This document shows, piece by piece, positions 35,818 to 44,497 of a stretch of 64,000 bases of DNA. The DNA lies in the NCBI RefSeq assembly GCF_030160235.1, contig NZ_BSNY01000010.1, positions 1-64,000 on the forward strand, read 5' to 3'. The position numbers and the translations under genes are program-made. Below the pieces are notes generated by a model. That model was not told where the DNA came from and searched no databases. It saw nothing but the letters and a program-made list of their open reading frames with translations. Each line of letters starts with the position of its first letter. Position 1 is the stretch's first letter. The stretch comes from Mesorhizobium huakuii. GTDB taxonomy: Bacteria > Pseudomonadota > Alphaproteobacteria > Rhizobiales > Rhizobiaceae.

Positions 35818-36054
35818 ATGAAGGCGTTTTTCGTGCAGATCAAATGCGAGCTGGGCAAATCCTACGAGGTTGCCAGCGCGCTTGCCGACGCCGAGATCGC
35901 TTCGGAAATCTATTCAACCGCAGGCAATTACGACCTGCTCGCCAAATTCTATGTCGACGACGAGGAAGACGTCGGTCATTTCGTCAACGAGAAGGTGCAG
36001 ATTCTCCCCGGCATCAAGGACACGTTTACGGTCGTCACCTTCCGCGCCTTCTAG
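35818..36054 (+). CDS. Stand-alone Lrp/AsnC ligand-binding (RAM) domain protein
   Basis: A 78-residue protein starting MKAFFVQIKCELGKSYEVAS. It continues with ADAEIASEIYSTAGNYDLLA and LPGIKDTFTVVTFRAF, the whole RAM fold of Lrp/AsnC regulators without a DNA-binding helix-turn-helix. Such proteins bind amino acids or modify partner oligomers. It is transcribed toward the peptide-ligase cluster that starts 147 bases further on. A connection is possible because both concern amino acids, but it is only inferred. Confidence 0.85.
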   Translation: MKAFFVQIKCELGKSYEVASALADAEIASEIYSTAGNYDLLAKFYVDDEEDVGHFVNEKVQILPGIKDTFTVVTFRAF

Positions 36055-36200
36055 CCGGGAAGGCATTTGCCCGGGCACGAGGCAAAGCCTGATCAAGGTC
36101 ATATTTCGACTGCCTCAATTTTAGGCAGCCGCAACATACTGATCGTCCGCATCTCCCAAATCACCGATTGCGCTTGATTTTCTTCGGCGACGCCAGTGAA

Positions 36201-37637
36201 ATGGCTTCACAGGGGAGTATGCGATTGGCAGCGTTCGATGAAATGCTTCCGGAAGTTTCCGGATTGAGAAGACCGTATTCGGCTTATGATCGCTGGCTGA
36301 AGGAGCAGGATCCAGCCAGGCTTACCGAGAAGATGCAGGACGCCGAACGCGTCTTCCGCAAGACCGGCATCACCTTCGCCGTCTATGGCGAGCAGGAGGC
36401 GTCCGAGCGGCTGATCCCCTTCGACATCGTTCCACGCATCATTTCAGGCAATGAGTGGCGGCGCCTGACGCAAGGCATCGAGCAGCGCGTGCAGGCGCTG
36501 AATGCCTTCCTCGATGACATCTACCATCGCCAGGAGATCCTGCGCGCCGGACGCGTTCCCAGGGACTTGATCGCCAAGAACGAAGCGTTCCTGCCGGAGA
36601 TGATCGGGGTGCGGCCGCCGGCCGGCGTCTACACCCACATTATCGGCGTCGATATCGTGCGCATCAGCGAGGACGACTTCTACGTATTGGAGGACAATGC
36701 GCGCACCCCGTCGGGTGTCTCCTACATGCTGGAGAACCGCGAGACGATGATGCAGCTGTTCCCCGAGCTGTTCCAGAAGATCAAGGTGCGGCCGGTGGAG
36801 AACTACCCGCAGCTGCTGCGCCAGTCGCTGGCGGCGGTGCGCCCGCAAAGCACCAAGGGCGCGCCGACCATCGCGGTGCTGACGCCCGGCAGTTTTAATT
36901 CCGCCTATTTCGAGCATGCTTTCCTGGCCGACCAGATGGGCGTGCAACTGGTCGAGGGCCAGGATCTGCGCGTCGTCGACGGTCATGTCGCGATGCGCAC
37001 GACAGAAGGTTACAAGCAGATCGACGTGCTTTACCGCCGCGTCGACGATTCCTTCCTGGACCCGCTGACCTTCCGGCCGGATTCGGCCCTCGGCATACCC
37101 GGCATCATGGATGTCTATCGCGCCGGCAACATCACCATCGCCAACGCACCGGGAACCGGTATCGCCGACGACAAGGCGATCTATTCCTATATGCCCGAGA
37201 TCGTCGAATTCTACACCGGCCGCAAGGCGATCCTCGGCAACATCCCGACCTGGCGCTGTTCGGAGCCGGACAGCCTGAAATACGTGCTCGAACACATCCA
37301 CGAACTGGTGATCAAGGAAGTGCACGGCTCCGGCGGCTATGGCATGCTGGTCGGCCCGGCGGCGACCAAGAAAGAATGCGAAGCTTTCGCCAAGAAACTG
37401 GCGGCGAAACCCTCGAACTATATCGCCCAGCCGACACTGGCGCTGTCGACCTGCCCGATCCTGACCGAAAAGGGGCTGGCGCCACGGCACGTCGACCTCA
37501 GGCCCTATGTACTGGTTTCCGACCGCATCCAGATCGTGCCCGGCGGTCTGACGCGCGTGGCGTTGAAGGAAGGCTCTCTGGTCGTGAACTCATCGCAGGG
37601 CGGCGGAACGAAAGATACCTGGGTGTTGGATGATTGA
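36201..37637 (+). CDS. Circularly permuted ATP-grasp protein (predicted peptide ligase)
   Basis: A protein of about 478 residues of the DUF404/DUF407 type. It reads PYSAYDRWLKEQDPARLTEK, then FDIVPRIISGNEWRRLTQGI, IIGVDIVRISEDDFYVLEDN and ARTPSGVSYMLENRETMMQL. The ATP-grasp metal site continues with VDVLYRRVDDSF-like sequence, and EVHGSGGYGMLVGPAATKKE is the nucleotide loop. The family is predicted to form peptide bonds using ATP. No substrate is known. The exact start is uncertain: ATG 36201 or ATG 36219 (an AGGGGAG lies very close to the latter). It heads the four-gene cluster with alpha-E, transglutaminase-like and Anbu genes. Confidence 0.85.
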   Translation: MASQGSMRLAAFDEMLPEVSGLRRPYSAYDRWLKEQDPARLTEKMQDAERVFRKTGITFAVYGEQEASERLIPFDIVPRIISGNEWRRLTQGIEQRVQALNAFLDDIYHRQEILRAGRVPRDLIAKNEAFLPEMIGVRPPAGVYTHIIGVDIVRISEDDFYVLEDNARTPSGVSYMLENRETMMQLFPELFQKIKVRPVENYPQLLRQSLAAVRPQSTKGAPTIAVLTPGSFNSAYFEHAFLADQMGVQLVEGQDLRVVDGHVAMRTTEGYKQIDVLYRRVDDSFLDPLTFRPDSALGIPGIMDVYRAGNITIANAPGTGIADDKAIYSYMPEIVEFYTGRKAILGNIPTWRCSEPDSLKYVLEHIHELVIKEVHGSGGYGMLVGPAATKKECEAFAKKLAAKPSNYIAQPTLALSTCPILTEKGLAPRHVDLRPYVLVSDRIQIVPGGLTRVALKEGSLVVNSSQGGGTKDTWVLDD

Positions 37638-37781
37638 GACGAGTGAGTAGGAATTAGGCAGTAGGCAGTAGGCAGTAGGCAAAAGCGTAGGGGACTGGGG
37701 AATGCCATATTCGATTGAAATTCAAACGCTTACTAATCCCTACTCACTAATCCCTGCTCACTAACCCCGAAGGGCCTCCCC
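37638..37781. repeat. Repeat-rich spacer between ATP-grasp and alpha-E genes
   Basis: The spacer holds about four tandem copies of the heptamer TAGGCAG (37655-37681). Near its right end are two tandem copies of a CTAATCCCTACTCA-type unit (37733-37760). The first part (GAGTAGGAATTA) and the last part (TAATCCCTACTC) are nearly complementary and could pair across the spacer. Confidence 0.65.
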
Positions 37782-38723
37782 ATGCTTCTCGGCCGCACCG
37801 CCAACGGGCTCTACTGGATGAACCGCTATATCGAGCGGGCCGAAAACATGGCGCGGCTTGTCGATGCCGGGCTGCGCATGGCGCTGACCCGCACGCAAAG
37901 CGCGTCGGAGGAATGGAATTCGGTGCTGCTCAGCGCCGGTTCCGACGTCGCCTTCAAGCAGAAGTATTCGGACTATACGGCCGCCGATGTGGCCGATTTC
38001 CTTTTGCGCGACACGTCGAACCCGTCGAGCACGATGTCGTCGATCGAGACGGCTCGCAACAATGCCCGCATGGTGCGCACCGCGCTGACGCGCGAGACCT
38101 GGGAAAGCATCAACGAAGCCTGGATGTCGCTGAAGCGGATGCTGGCGAGGCCGATCGACGAGCGCGACCTGCCAAGCGTGCTCGATGCCATCAAGCGCGA
38201 GACGGCGCTGATCCGCGGCTCGTTCTACGGCACCATGCTGCGCAACGAGATTTTCGACTTCTCGCAGCTCGGCACCTATGTCGAGCGCGCCGACAACACG
38301 GCGCGAATCCTCGACGTGAAATATTACGTGCTGCTTCCGTCGATCTCCTGGGTTGGTTCGACGCTCGATAACTATCAATGGGAATCGATCCTGCGCTCGG
38401 TGTCGGCGCACCGCTCCTACCGTTGGGTCTATGATGCCGACTACAAGCCGACCAACATCGCCGATTACCTGATCCTCAACGTCCGCATGCCGCGTTCGCT
38501 GACCTTCTGCTATCGCTTTCTGTCCGAACATCTGAAATTCCTCGGCGACGACTATGGCGAGCGCCACGCCTGCCACGCGACGGCGGAGAAAACGCAAGCC
38601 ATGCTGAGGGCCGGGTCGATCAAGGATATATTCGACGCGGGCCTGCATGAGTTCCTTGCCGGGTTCATTCGCGACAACACCCGGCTCGGCGACGAGATCG
38701 CGCAGGACTACAGGTTTTATTGA
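37782..38723 (+). CDS. Alpha-E domain protein (DUF403)
   Basis: A 313-residue mostly helical protein. The opening MLLGRTANGLYWMNRYIERA, followed by ENMARLVDAGLRMALTR, is the alpha-E signature. REEL-like helices follow, including SIETARNNARMVRTALTRET, GTYVERADNTARILDVKYYV and SLTFCYRFLSEHLKFLGDDY. Alpha-E proteins accompany circularly permuted ATP-grasp ligases almost always and sometimes fuse with them. Their role is unknown, perhaps as a partner subunit. The next gene starts seven bases after the stop. Confidence 0.92.
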   Translation: MLLGRTANGLYWMNRYIERAENMARLVDAGLRMALTRTQSASEEWNSVLLSAGSDVAFKQKYSDYTAADVADFLLRDTSNPSSTMSSIETARNNARMVRTALTRETWESINEAWMSLKRMLARPIDERDLPSVLDAIKRETALIRGSFYGTMLRNEIFDFSQLGTYVERADNTARILDVKYYVLLPSISWVGSTLDNYQWESILRSVSAHRSYRWVYDADYKPTNIADYLILNVRMPRSLTFCYRFLSEHLKFLGDDYGERHACHATAEKTQAMLRAGSIKDIFDAGLHEFLAGFIRDNTRLGDEIAQDYRFY

Positions 38724-38730
38724 GGACTCC

Positions 38731-39522
38731 ATGCGGCTCAAGATCACCCACCGGACCGAATACCGATACGATGCGCCGGTGCAATATCTGCTGCAGCGGC
38801 TGCGTTTGCTTCCAGCCAGCGGGCAGACGCAGACGGTGTTGTCCTGGGCGCTGAAGGTCGAAGGCGCGCGTGAGGAAGTGCGGTTTACCGACCACTACGG
38901 CAACGACACGAGACTGCTGAGTGTCGAGGGTGACCACGATTTCATCACGGTCGAGGCGTCTGGCGAGGTGGTGACGCGCGATACATCAGGCGTTTGCGGG
39001 TCGCATCAGGGCTTCGCGCCGCTGTGGCTGTTCGCGCAGGAAACGCCCTTGACCACCATCGGTGGCGGCATCCGGAAGCTGGCCGAAGCGGTCGGCACGG
39101 GTACTGACATCGAAAGGCTGCACCGGCTGATGGCCATAATCGGCGAGCGCGTCGCCTACACACCAGGCACCACCAATGCGACCACACCGGCCGAAGAGGC
39201 GCTGGCGCTGAAAACCGGGGTTTGCCAGGACCACAGCCATATCTTTGCCGCCGCCGCGCGCGCCATGGGATTTCCGTCGCGCTACGTCAGCGGCTATCTG
39301 ATGATGGATGCCGTCGAGCAGGCGGCAAGCCATGCCTGGGCCGAAGCGCATGTTGCGGGTCTCGGCTGGGTTGCCTTCGACCCCGCCAACGGTATTTCTC
39401 CTGACGAACGTTATGTGAAGGTGGCGATCGGCCGCGACTACCGCGATGCCTCGCCGGTGTCGGGAATTCGACTGGGACAGGCGGAAGAACGGCTTGCGGT
39501 CACGGTCACGGTAGAGCAGTAA
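38731..39522 (+). CDS. Transglutaminase-like cysteine peptidase family protein
   Basis: A 263-residue cytoplasmic protein. An N-terminal beta domain (MRLKITHRTEYRYDAPVQYL) precedes the papain-like core. The catalytic triad is Cys165 in KTGVCQDHSHIFAAAARAMG, His201 in ASHAWAEAHVAGLGW and Asp217 in VAFDPANG. Members hydrolyse or re-form peptide or amide bonds. Its position next to the ATP-grasp, alpha-E and Anbu genes points to processing of the peptide made by the ligase. No signal peptide is seen. Confidence 0.92.
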   Translation: MRLKITHRTEYRYDAPVQYLLQRLRLLPASGQTQTVLSWALKVEGAREEVRFTDHYGNDTRLLSVEGDHDFITVEASGEVVTRDTSGVCGSHQGFAPLWLFAQETPLTTIGGGIRKLAEAVGTGTDIERLHRLMAIIGERVAYTPGTTNATTPAEEALALKTGVCQDHSHIFAAAARAMGFPSRYVSGYLMMDAVEQAASHAWAEAHVAGLGWVAFDPANGISPDERYVKVAIGRDYRDASPVSGIRLGQAEERLAVTVTVEQ

Positions 39523-39553
39523 TCCCGCAAGGATTAGTGCCAGAAGAGATTCC

Positions 39554-40285
39554 ATGACCTATTGCGTCGGCCTGAAGATCGATCGCGGGCTCGTGTTCAT
39601 GTCGGACACGCGCACCAATGCCGGCATGGATTCGATCTCGACCTTCAAGAAGATGCATGTCTGGGAACAGCCGGGTGAGCGCGTCATCGTCCTGATGTCG
39701 GCCGGCAATCTGGCGACGACGCAGGCCGTGGTCAGCCTGCTCGACGAACGCACCAAGGCGGTGACCGATCGCCACGAGAAGCTGCTCGAGACACCATCCA
39801 TGTACCAGACGGTGCGGCTGGTGGGCGACACGGTGAAAGAGGTGATCGCGCAATCGTCTCCCGCCGGCGAGAAGGCCGATTCCTATTTCAACGCCTCCTT
39901 CATCCTCGGCGGGCAGATCTTGGGCAGTCCGCCGCGGCTGTTCATGATCTATCCCGAGGGCAATTTCATCGAATCGACCGACGACACGCCGTTCTTCCAG
40001 ATCGGCGAGACCAAATACGGCAAGCCGATCATCATCCGCGCCTATGAGCGCACGATGAGCCTGGCCGAGACGGTGAAGCTGCTTCTGGTGTCGTTCGATT
40101 CGACACTCAAGTCGAACCTGTCGGTCGGTCTGCCGCTTGACCTGCTGTTCCTGGAGAAGGACGCCTTCAAGGTCGGCTTGAAGAAGCGGATCGCTCAGGA
40201 CGACCAGTATTACCGTACCATCTCCGATGGCTGGTCGAATGCGCTGAAGAGCGCCTTTGCCAGCCTGCCGGATTTTCCGGGATGA
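39554..40285 (+). CDS. Anbu, proteasome-like peptidase
   Basis: A 243-residue Ntn-hydrolase. After Met removal the Thr of TYCVGLKIDRGLVFMSDTRT becomes the nucleophile. Asp17 (numbered from that Thr) is in SDTRTNAG, and the following FKKMHVW carries the basic residue. Further blocks are ERVIVLMSAGNLATTQAVVS and FNASFILGGQILGSPPRLFM. This is the ancestral beta-subunit (Anbu) family, a bacterial relative of proteasome subunits and HslV that forms open spiral assemblies. Its substrates are unknown. It is the last gene of the ATP-grasp cluster. Confidence 0.9.
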   Translation: MTYCVGLKIDRGLVFMSDTRTNAGMDSISTFKKMHVWEQPGERVIVLMSAGNLATTQAVVSLLDERTKAVTDRHEKLLETPSMYQTVRLVGDTVKEVIAQSSPAGEKADSYFNASFILGGQILGSPPRLFMIYPEGNFIESTDDTPFFQIGETKYGKPIIIRAYERTMSLAETVKLLLVSFDSTLKSNLSVGLPLDLLFLEKDAFKVGLKKRIAQDDQYYRTISDGWSNALKSAFASLPDFPG

Positions 40286-40384
40286 TGCATGTCGCCCAAA
40301 AGTGGCCCCGGTTTTGGGGGAACGACATGCACAAGAACAAGGACCTAAAGCGCATCGCTTGAATCCGATCAAGCGACGCGCTTA
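40286..40384 (-). repeat. Dispersed intergenic palindromic repeat, copy B
   Basis: It is the inverted counterpart of the repeat at 596-701. The stem GCATGTCG/CGACATGC with CCAAAA/TTTTGGG and the second stem GCGTCGC/GCGAtGCGCT are conserved between the copies. It begins directly after the Anbu stop codon and could serve as that gene's transcript end. Confidence 0.75.
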
Positions 40385-40495
40385 GGGCGCTTGCCATAGC
40401 CGCCAGCGCTTGCGTCTATTTCACGTGTTAATTATTGATGGAATTTGAGAGCCGGGCAAAGCGTTCCGGCATCGCATTCGTGTCGGGAGGACAGG

Positions 40496-41908
40496 ATGAA
40501 CAATGATGAGTTCCGGCAGTGGTCGCGGCGTGCCGCCGACTGGGGTGCCGACTATCGCAATTCATTGCGCGAGCGGCCGGTGCGGCCGCTGGTCGAGCCG
40601 GGCGACATTTTCAGGAGCATTGAAGCCTCGCCGCCCGAAGACGCCGAACCGATGGACAGAATCTTCGCCGACTTCGAGGAGAAGATCGTGCCGGGCATGA
40701 CGCACTGGCAGCACCCGCGCTTCTTCGCCTATTTCCCAGCCAATGCGGCGCCGGTTTCGGTGGTGGCGGAGTATCTCGTCTCCGCAATGGCCGCGCAATG
40801 CATGCTTTGGCAGACCTCGCCGGCGGCGACCGAACTCGAGACCCGCACCGTCGACTGGATGCGTCAGGCACTTGGCCTGCCCGAGGGATTTTCCGGCGTA
40901 ATCCAGGATTCGGCCTCGTCGGCGACACTCAATGCCGTGCTGACCATGCGCGAGCGGGCGCTGGACTGGCAAGGCAACAAGAAGGGGCTGGCCGGGCAGG
41001 CGCGGCTGCGCATCTATTCCTCGGATCAGGTGCACACGTCCATCGACCGGGCGATCTGGGTTTCGGGCATCGGCGAGGACAATCTCGTGCGCATTCCGGT
41101 TTCAGGGCGTTTTCGCGCCATGGACACCGTTGCCCTGGAAGCAGCCATCGCGGCCGACCTGCAAGCCGGCCTGCTGCCGGCGGGCATCATCGCTTGCGTC
41201 GGCGGCACCAGCACGGGCGGCACGGACGACATTGCGGCGGTCGCCGAGGTCGCCAGGCGGCATGGGCTCTACCTTCATGTCGATGCGGCCTGGGCCGGAT
41301 CGGCGATGATCTGCCCGGAGTACCGGCATTTCTGGACCGGTGTCGACGGCGCCGATTCGATCGTCTTCAATCCGCACAAATGGCTGGGCGCACAGTTCGA
41401 CTGCTCGATCCAATTCCTGCGCGATCCCGAAAGCCATGTCAGGACGCTGGCCATCAAGCCGGACTATCTCAGGACTCACGGTCATGACGGCATCATCAAC
41501 TATTCCGAATGGTCGGTGCCGCTCGGCCGGCGTTTTCGCGCCCTAAAGTTGTGGTTCCTGTTGCGGGCTCATGGGCTGGAAAACCTACGGGCGATGATCC
41601 GCAACCATGTGGCCTGGAGCGAAGGCCTTGCCGCGCGACTGGCAAAGGAGCCGGATTTCGAGATCGTCAGCCAACCGATGCTGTCGCTGTTTTCATTCCG
41701 GCACAGAGCGGGCTCAAGCACCGATGCCGACGCGCACAATCTGCGGCTGGTCAATGCGATCAACGACGATGGCCGCATCTACCTGACGCAGACGAGGGTC
41801 GACGGGCAGGTGGCAATCCGCTTCCAGGTCGGCCAGTTCGAGGCGACCGCAAGCGATGTCGATGCGGCTTTTGGCGTCATCAAAGGAATCGCGCGCGGCT
41901 TGGTCTGA
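40496..41908 (+). CDS. PLP-dependent decarboxylase, aromatic-amino-acid type
   Basis: A 470-residue group II decarboxylase. The opening FRQWSRRAADWGADYRNSLR is followed by MTHWQHPRFFAYFPANAAPV, the substrate-loop region of aromatic-L-amino-acid decarboxylases. Pyridoxal phosphate is held by Lys295 in VFNPHKWLGAQFDCS, and by Asp and Ala in LYLHVDAAWAGSAM. GVIQDSASSATLNAVLTMRE binds the cofactor phosphate. The family decarboxylates tryptophan, tyrosine or DOPA, and the exact substrate is not fixed. The ATG at 40496 has a GGGAGGACAGG site. Confidence 0.9.
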   Translation: MNNDEFRQWSRRAADWGADYRNSLRERPVRPLVEPGDIFRSIEASPPEDAEPMDRIFADFEEKIVPGMTHWQHPRFFAYFPANAAPVSVVAEYLVSAMAAQCMLWQTSPAATELETRTVDWMRQALGLPEGFSGVIQDSASSATLNAVLTMRERALDWQGNKKGLAGQARLRIYSSDQVHTSIDRAIWVSGIGEDNLVRIPVSGRFRAMDTVALEAAIAADLQAGLLPAGIIACVGGTSTGGTDDIAAVAEVARRHGLYLHVDAAWAGSAMICPEYRHFWTGVDGADSIVFNPHKWLGAQFDCSIQFLRDPESHVRTLAIKPDYLRTHGHDGIINYSEWSVPLGRRFRALKLWFLLRAHGLENLRAMIRNHVAWSEGLAARLAKEPDFEIVSQPMLSLFSFRHRAGSSTDADAHNLRLVNAINDDGRIYLTQTRVDGQVAIRFQVGQFEATASDVDAAFGVIKGIARGLV

Positions 41909-41959
41909 CAGGCCAATATGGGATTGCGCTGGAGTTTGCCTTTGCAATCAGGTGATTTC

Positions 41960-42034
41960 TATTAGCCGGCTTATGCCTTTTCATTGCTTTCGTTTTCAGC
42001 TATATACAAGAAAAACGAAAACGGGAGGCCGCCC
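41960..42034. promoter_or_regulatory. glpR leader with paired TTTCGTTTT motifs
   Basis: TTTCGTTTT (41988-41996) and AAAAACGAAAA (42011-42021) face each other before the glpR start. TTCG units like these recur with 11-base spacing upstream of glpD. This suggests autoregulation by GlpR. Confidence 0.5.
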
Positions 42035-42802
42035 ATGTATCTGTCACCACGCCATGCCGAGATCATCCAGATGGCCAAGGACCATGGCCGCGTGCTGGTC
42101 GACGATCTGGCCACGCATTTCAACGTGACGCCGCAGACCATTCGCAAGGATCTCAACGATCTCTGCGACCAGCGTCTGCTTTCGCGCATCCATGGCGGCG
42201 CCCTGTTCCCGTCCGGTATCGAGAACATGGAATATGAGGCGAGGCGCAAGATCGCCGCGGACGAGAAGGAAGCGATCGGCCGCGCGGCGGCAAGGCTGAT
42301 CCCCGACAACGCCTCGCTGTTCATCAACATCGGCACCACGACGGAAGCGGTCAGCAAAGCTTTGCTCGACCATAACGGCCTGATGGTCATCACCAATAAT
42401 ATCAATGTTGCCAACAGGATGCGGATATATCCTTCGATCGAGGTGGTGATTGCCGGCGGAGTGGTTCGCGGTTCGGATGGCGGCGTCGTCGGTGAAGCGG
42501 CGGTCGACTTCATCAGGCAGTTCAAGGTCGACTACGCCGTTATCGGCGCCTCGGCCATCGACCATGATGGCGCCTTGCTGGACTTCGATTTTCGCGAGGT
42601 GAAGGTGGCGCAGGCGATCATTGCCAATGCCAGGCATGTGATTCTGGTCTCCGACCAGACCAAATTCGAACGCACGGCGCCGGTGCGCATCGGCCACCTG
42701 TCGCAGGTCAACACCTTCATCACCGACCGCTGCGACATCCCCTCGGTGCGCAAGATCTGCCAGGAGGCCGAGGTTCAGCTGATCGAAACGTCGCCGGGAT
42801 GA
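42035..42802 (+). CDS. glpR: DeoR-family glycerol regulon repressor
   Basis: A 255-residue repressor. The DeoR helix-turn-helix is at about 20-60: HGRVLVDDLATHFNVTPQTI, then RKDLNDLCDQRLLSRIHGGA, the family signature. The sugar-phosphate sensor follows (RAAARLIPDNASLFINIGTT, SDGGVVGEAAVDFIRQFKVD). In rhizobia the homologue controls glycerol genes and responds to glycerol-3-phosphate. Here it lies directly upstream of glpD and the transporter genes, with 127 bases of operator-rich sequence between them. The ATG at 42035 has a GGGAGG site. Confidence 0.93.
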   Translation: MYLSPRHAEIIQMAKDHGRVLVDDLATHFNVTPQTIRKDLNDLCDQRLLSRIHGGALFPSGIENMEYEARRKIAADEKEAIGRAAARLIPDNASLFINIGTTTEAVSKALLDHNGLMVITNNINVANRMRIYPSIEVVIAGGVVRGSDGGVVGEAAVDFIRQFKVDYAVIGASAIDHDGALLDFDFREVKVAQAIIANARHVILVSDQTKFERTAPVRIGHLSQVNTFITDRCDIPSVRKICQEAEVQLIETSPG

Positions 42803-42837
42803 GACCCAGTCACGATCATTTCACAGGGCTGTGATAT

Positions 42838-42885
42838 TTCGTTTGACATTCGTTATGAGTTCGAAATAATTCCGCCACGGTTTCG
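42838..42885 (+). promoter_or_regulatory. GlpR operator array upstream of glpD
   Basis: TTCG occurs at 42838, 42849, 42860 and 42882, with TCCG at 42871, so the unit repeats every 11 bases five times. Nearly all units continue as TTCGTT or TTCGAA. One turn of DNA per repeat suggests a DeoR-type repressor binding along one face of the helix. It lies about 45 bases before the glpD start. Confidence 0.65.
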
Positions 42886-42929
42886 CAAAAGACCAAAAAT
42901 GGTGCAATGCGAAATCGTGGAGGAGTTAA

Positions 42930-44456
42930 GTGGACACGTCTTCAGTCCGGGATATTTTCGTCATAGGTGGCGGTATCAACGGTTGCGGCATAGCCCGCGA
43001 TGCCGTTGGACGCGGGTTTTCGGTTTTTCTCGCCGAGATGAACGACCTCGCCAGCGGAACCTCTTCCGGTTCGACCAAGCTGATCCATGGCGGCCTGCGC
43101 TATCTCGAATTCTACGAGTTTCGCCTGGTGCGCGAGGCGCTGATGGAACGCGAGGTTCTGTGGAAGAACGCGCCGCACATCATCTGGCCGATGCGCTTCG
43201 TGCTGCCCTATGCCAAGGGCCTGCGCCCGGCCTGGCTTATCAGGCTCGGCCTGTTCCTGTACGACCACATTGGCGGGCGCAAATTGCTGCCGGCGACCAG
43301 GACGCTCGACATGGCAAGCGATCCGGCCGGCAAGCCTTTGAAGCCGTTGTTCAAAAAGGCGTTCGAGTATTCCGACGGCTGGGTCAACGATGCACGCCTG
43401 GTGGCGCTCAACGCTCGCGATGCCGCCGATCGTGGAGCAACGATCCGGACCCGCACGAAGGTGGTCGGCGCGCACCGCGAAAACGGCCTTTGGACGATCA
43501 AGATCGAAAACCTGCGGAGCGGCGAGACCGAAGAGGTCAAGGCGCGGCTTCTGGTCAATGCCGCCGGACCTTGGGTCGATCACGTGCTCTCCGGTGTCGT
43601 CGGCCTGAATGATGTGCACAATGTCCGCCTGGTGCAGGGCAGCCATATCGTCATCGCCAAGAAGTTCGACGATCCGCGCGCCTATTTCTTCCAGAACAAG
43701 GATGGCCGCATCATCTTCGCCATTCCCTACGAGGACGAGTTCACGCTGATCGGCACCACCGACCGGGATTATCCCGGCGATCCGCACGATGTGAAGATCA
43801 GCGACACCGAGATCGATTATCTCTGCGCGGCGGCCAGCGAGTATTTTGCGCAACCCGTCAAGCGCTCCGACATCGTCTGGACCTATTCGGCCGTGCGCCC
43901 GCTCTATGATGACGGCGCCTCCAAGGCGCAGGAAGCGACGCGCGACTACGTGCTGAAGGCCGATGGCGGCGAGGGTGCCGCTCCGATCGTCAATGCCTTC
44001 GGCGGCAAGATCACCACCTACCGCCGGCTGTCGGAATCGATGCTGGAGAAGATCGAAGGTTTTCTCGGCAAGCGCGGCAAGCCATGGACATCGGACGCAC
44101 CGTTGCCGGGCGGCGATTTTCCGGCGACCGGTTTCGACGCGCAGGTGGCGAAGCTGAAGACAGCCTATCCTTTCCTCGATGCGCGCCTTGCCCGCCGGCT
44201 GACCCGGCTCTACGGGACGCGCGCTCCGGTTCTGCTTGGTCTTGCCAAGTCGAATGCCGAGCTCGGCCGTAATTTCGGCGGCGATCTCTATGAGGCCGAG
44301 GTGCGCTATCTCGTTGAAAACGAATGGGCTCTCACGGCGGAAGACGTGCTGTGGCGCCGCACCAAGCGTGGACTGCATCTCAGCCGCGAGCAGGTCGCGG
44401 CACTCGATGAATTCATGCTCGGCATAAGCCGGCGGCATGTCGCGGCCGCCGAATGA
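42930..44456 (+). CDS. glpD: Glycerol-3-phosphate dehydrogenase
   Basis: A 508-residue FAD enzyme that oxidises glycerol-3-phosphate to dihydroxyacetone phosphate and feeds electrons to quinone at the inner membrane. The FAD fold is IFVIGGGINGCGIARDAVGR, followed by SSGSTKLIHGGLRYLEFYEF, the substrate Arg/His region. VNAAGPWVDHVL and YEDEFTLIGTTDRDYPGDPH are conserved GlpD blocks. The start is GTG at 42930, behind GGAGGAG. It opens the operon glpDSTPQUV, preceded by the GlpR operator array. Confidence 0.95.
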   Translation: MDTSSVRDIFVIGGGINGCGIARDAVGRGFSVFLAEMNDLASGTSSGSTKLIHGGLRYLEFYEFRLVREALMEREVLWKNAPHIIWPMRFVLPYAKGLRPAWLIRLGLFLYDHIGGRKLLPATRTLDMASDPAGKPLKPLFKKAFEYSDGWVNDARLVALNARDAADRGATIRTRTKVVGAHRENGLWTIKIENLRSGETEEVKARLLVNAAGPWVDHVLSGVVGLNDVHNVRLVQGSHIVIAKKFDDPRAYFFQNKDGRIIFAIPYEDEFTLIGTTDRDYPGDPHDVKISDTEIDYLCAAASEYFAQPVKRSDIVWTYSAVRPLYDDGASKAQEATRDYVLKADGGEGAAPIVNAFGGKITTYRRLSESMLEKIEGFLGKRGKPWTSDAPLPGGDFPATGFDAQVAKLKTAYPFLDARLARRLTRLYGTRAPVLLGLAKSNAELGRNFGGDLYEAEVRYLVENEWALTAEDVLWRRTKRGLHLSREQVAALDEFMLGISRRHVAAAE

Positions 44457-44497
44457 AAGGATATTGAGCTGATGCGGAAAGCCTGGGAGGAGGCGTC

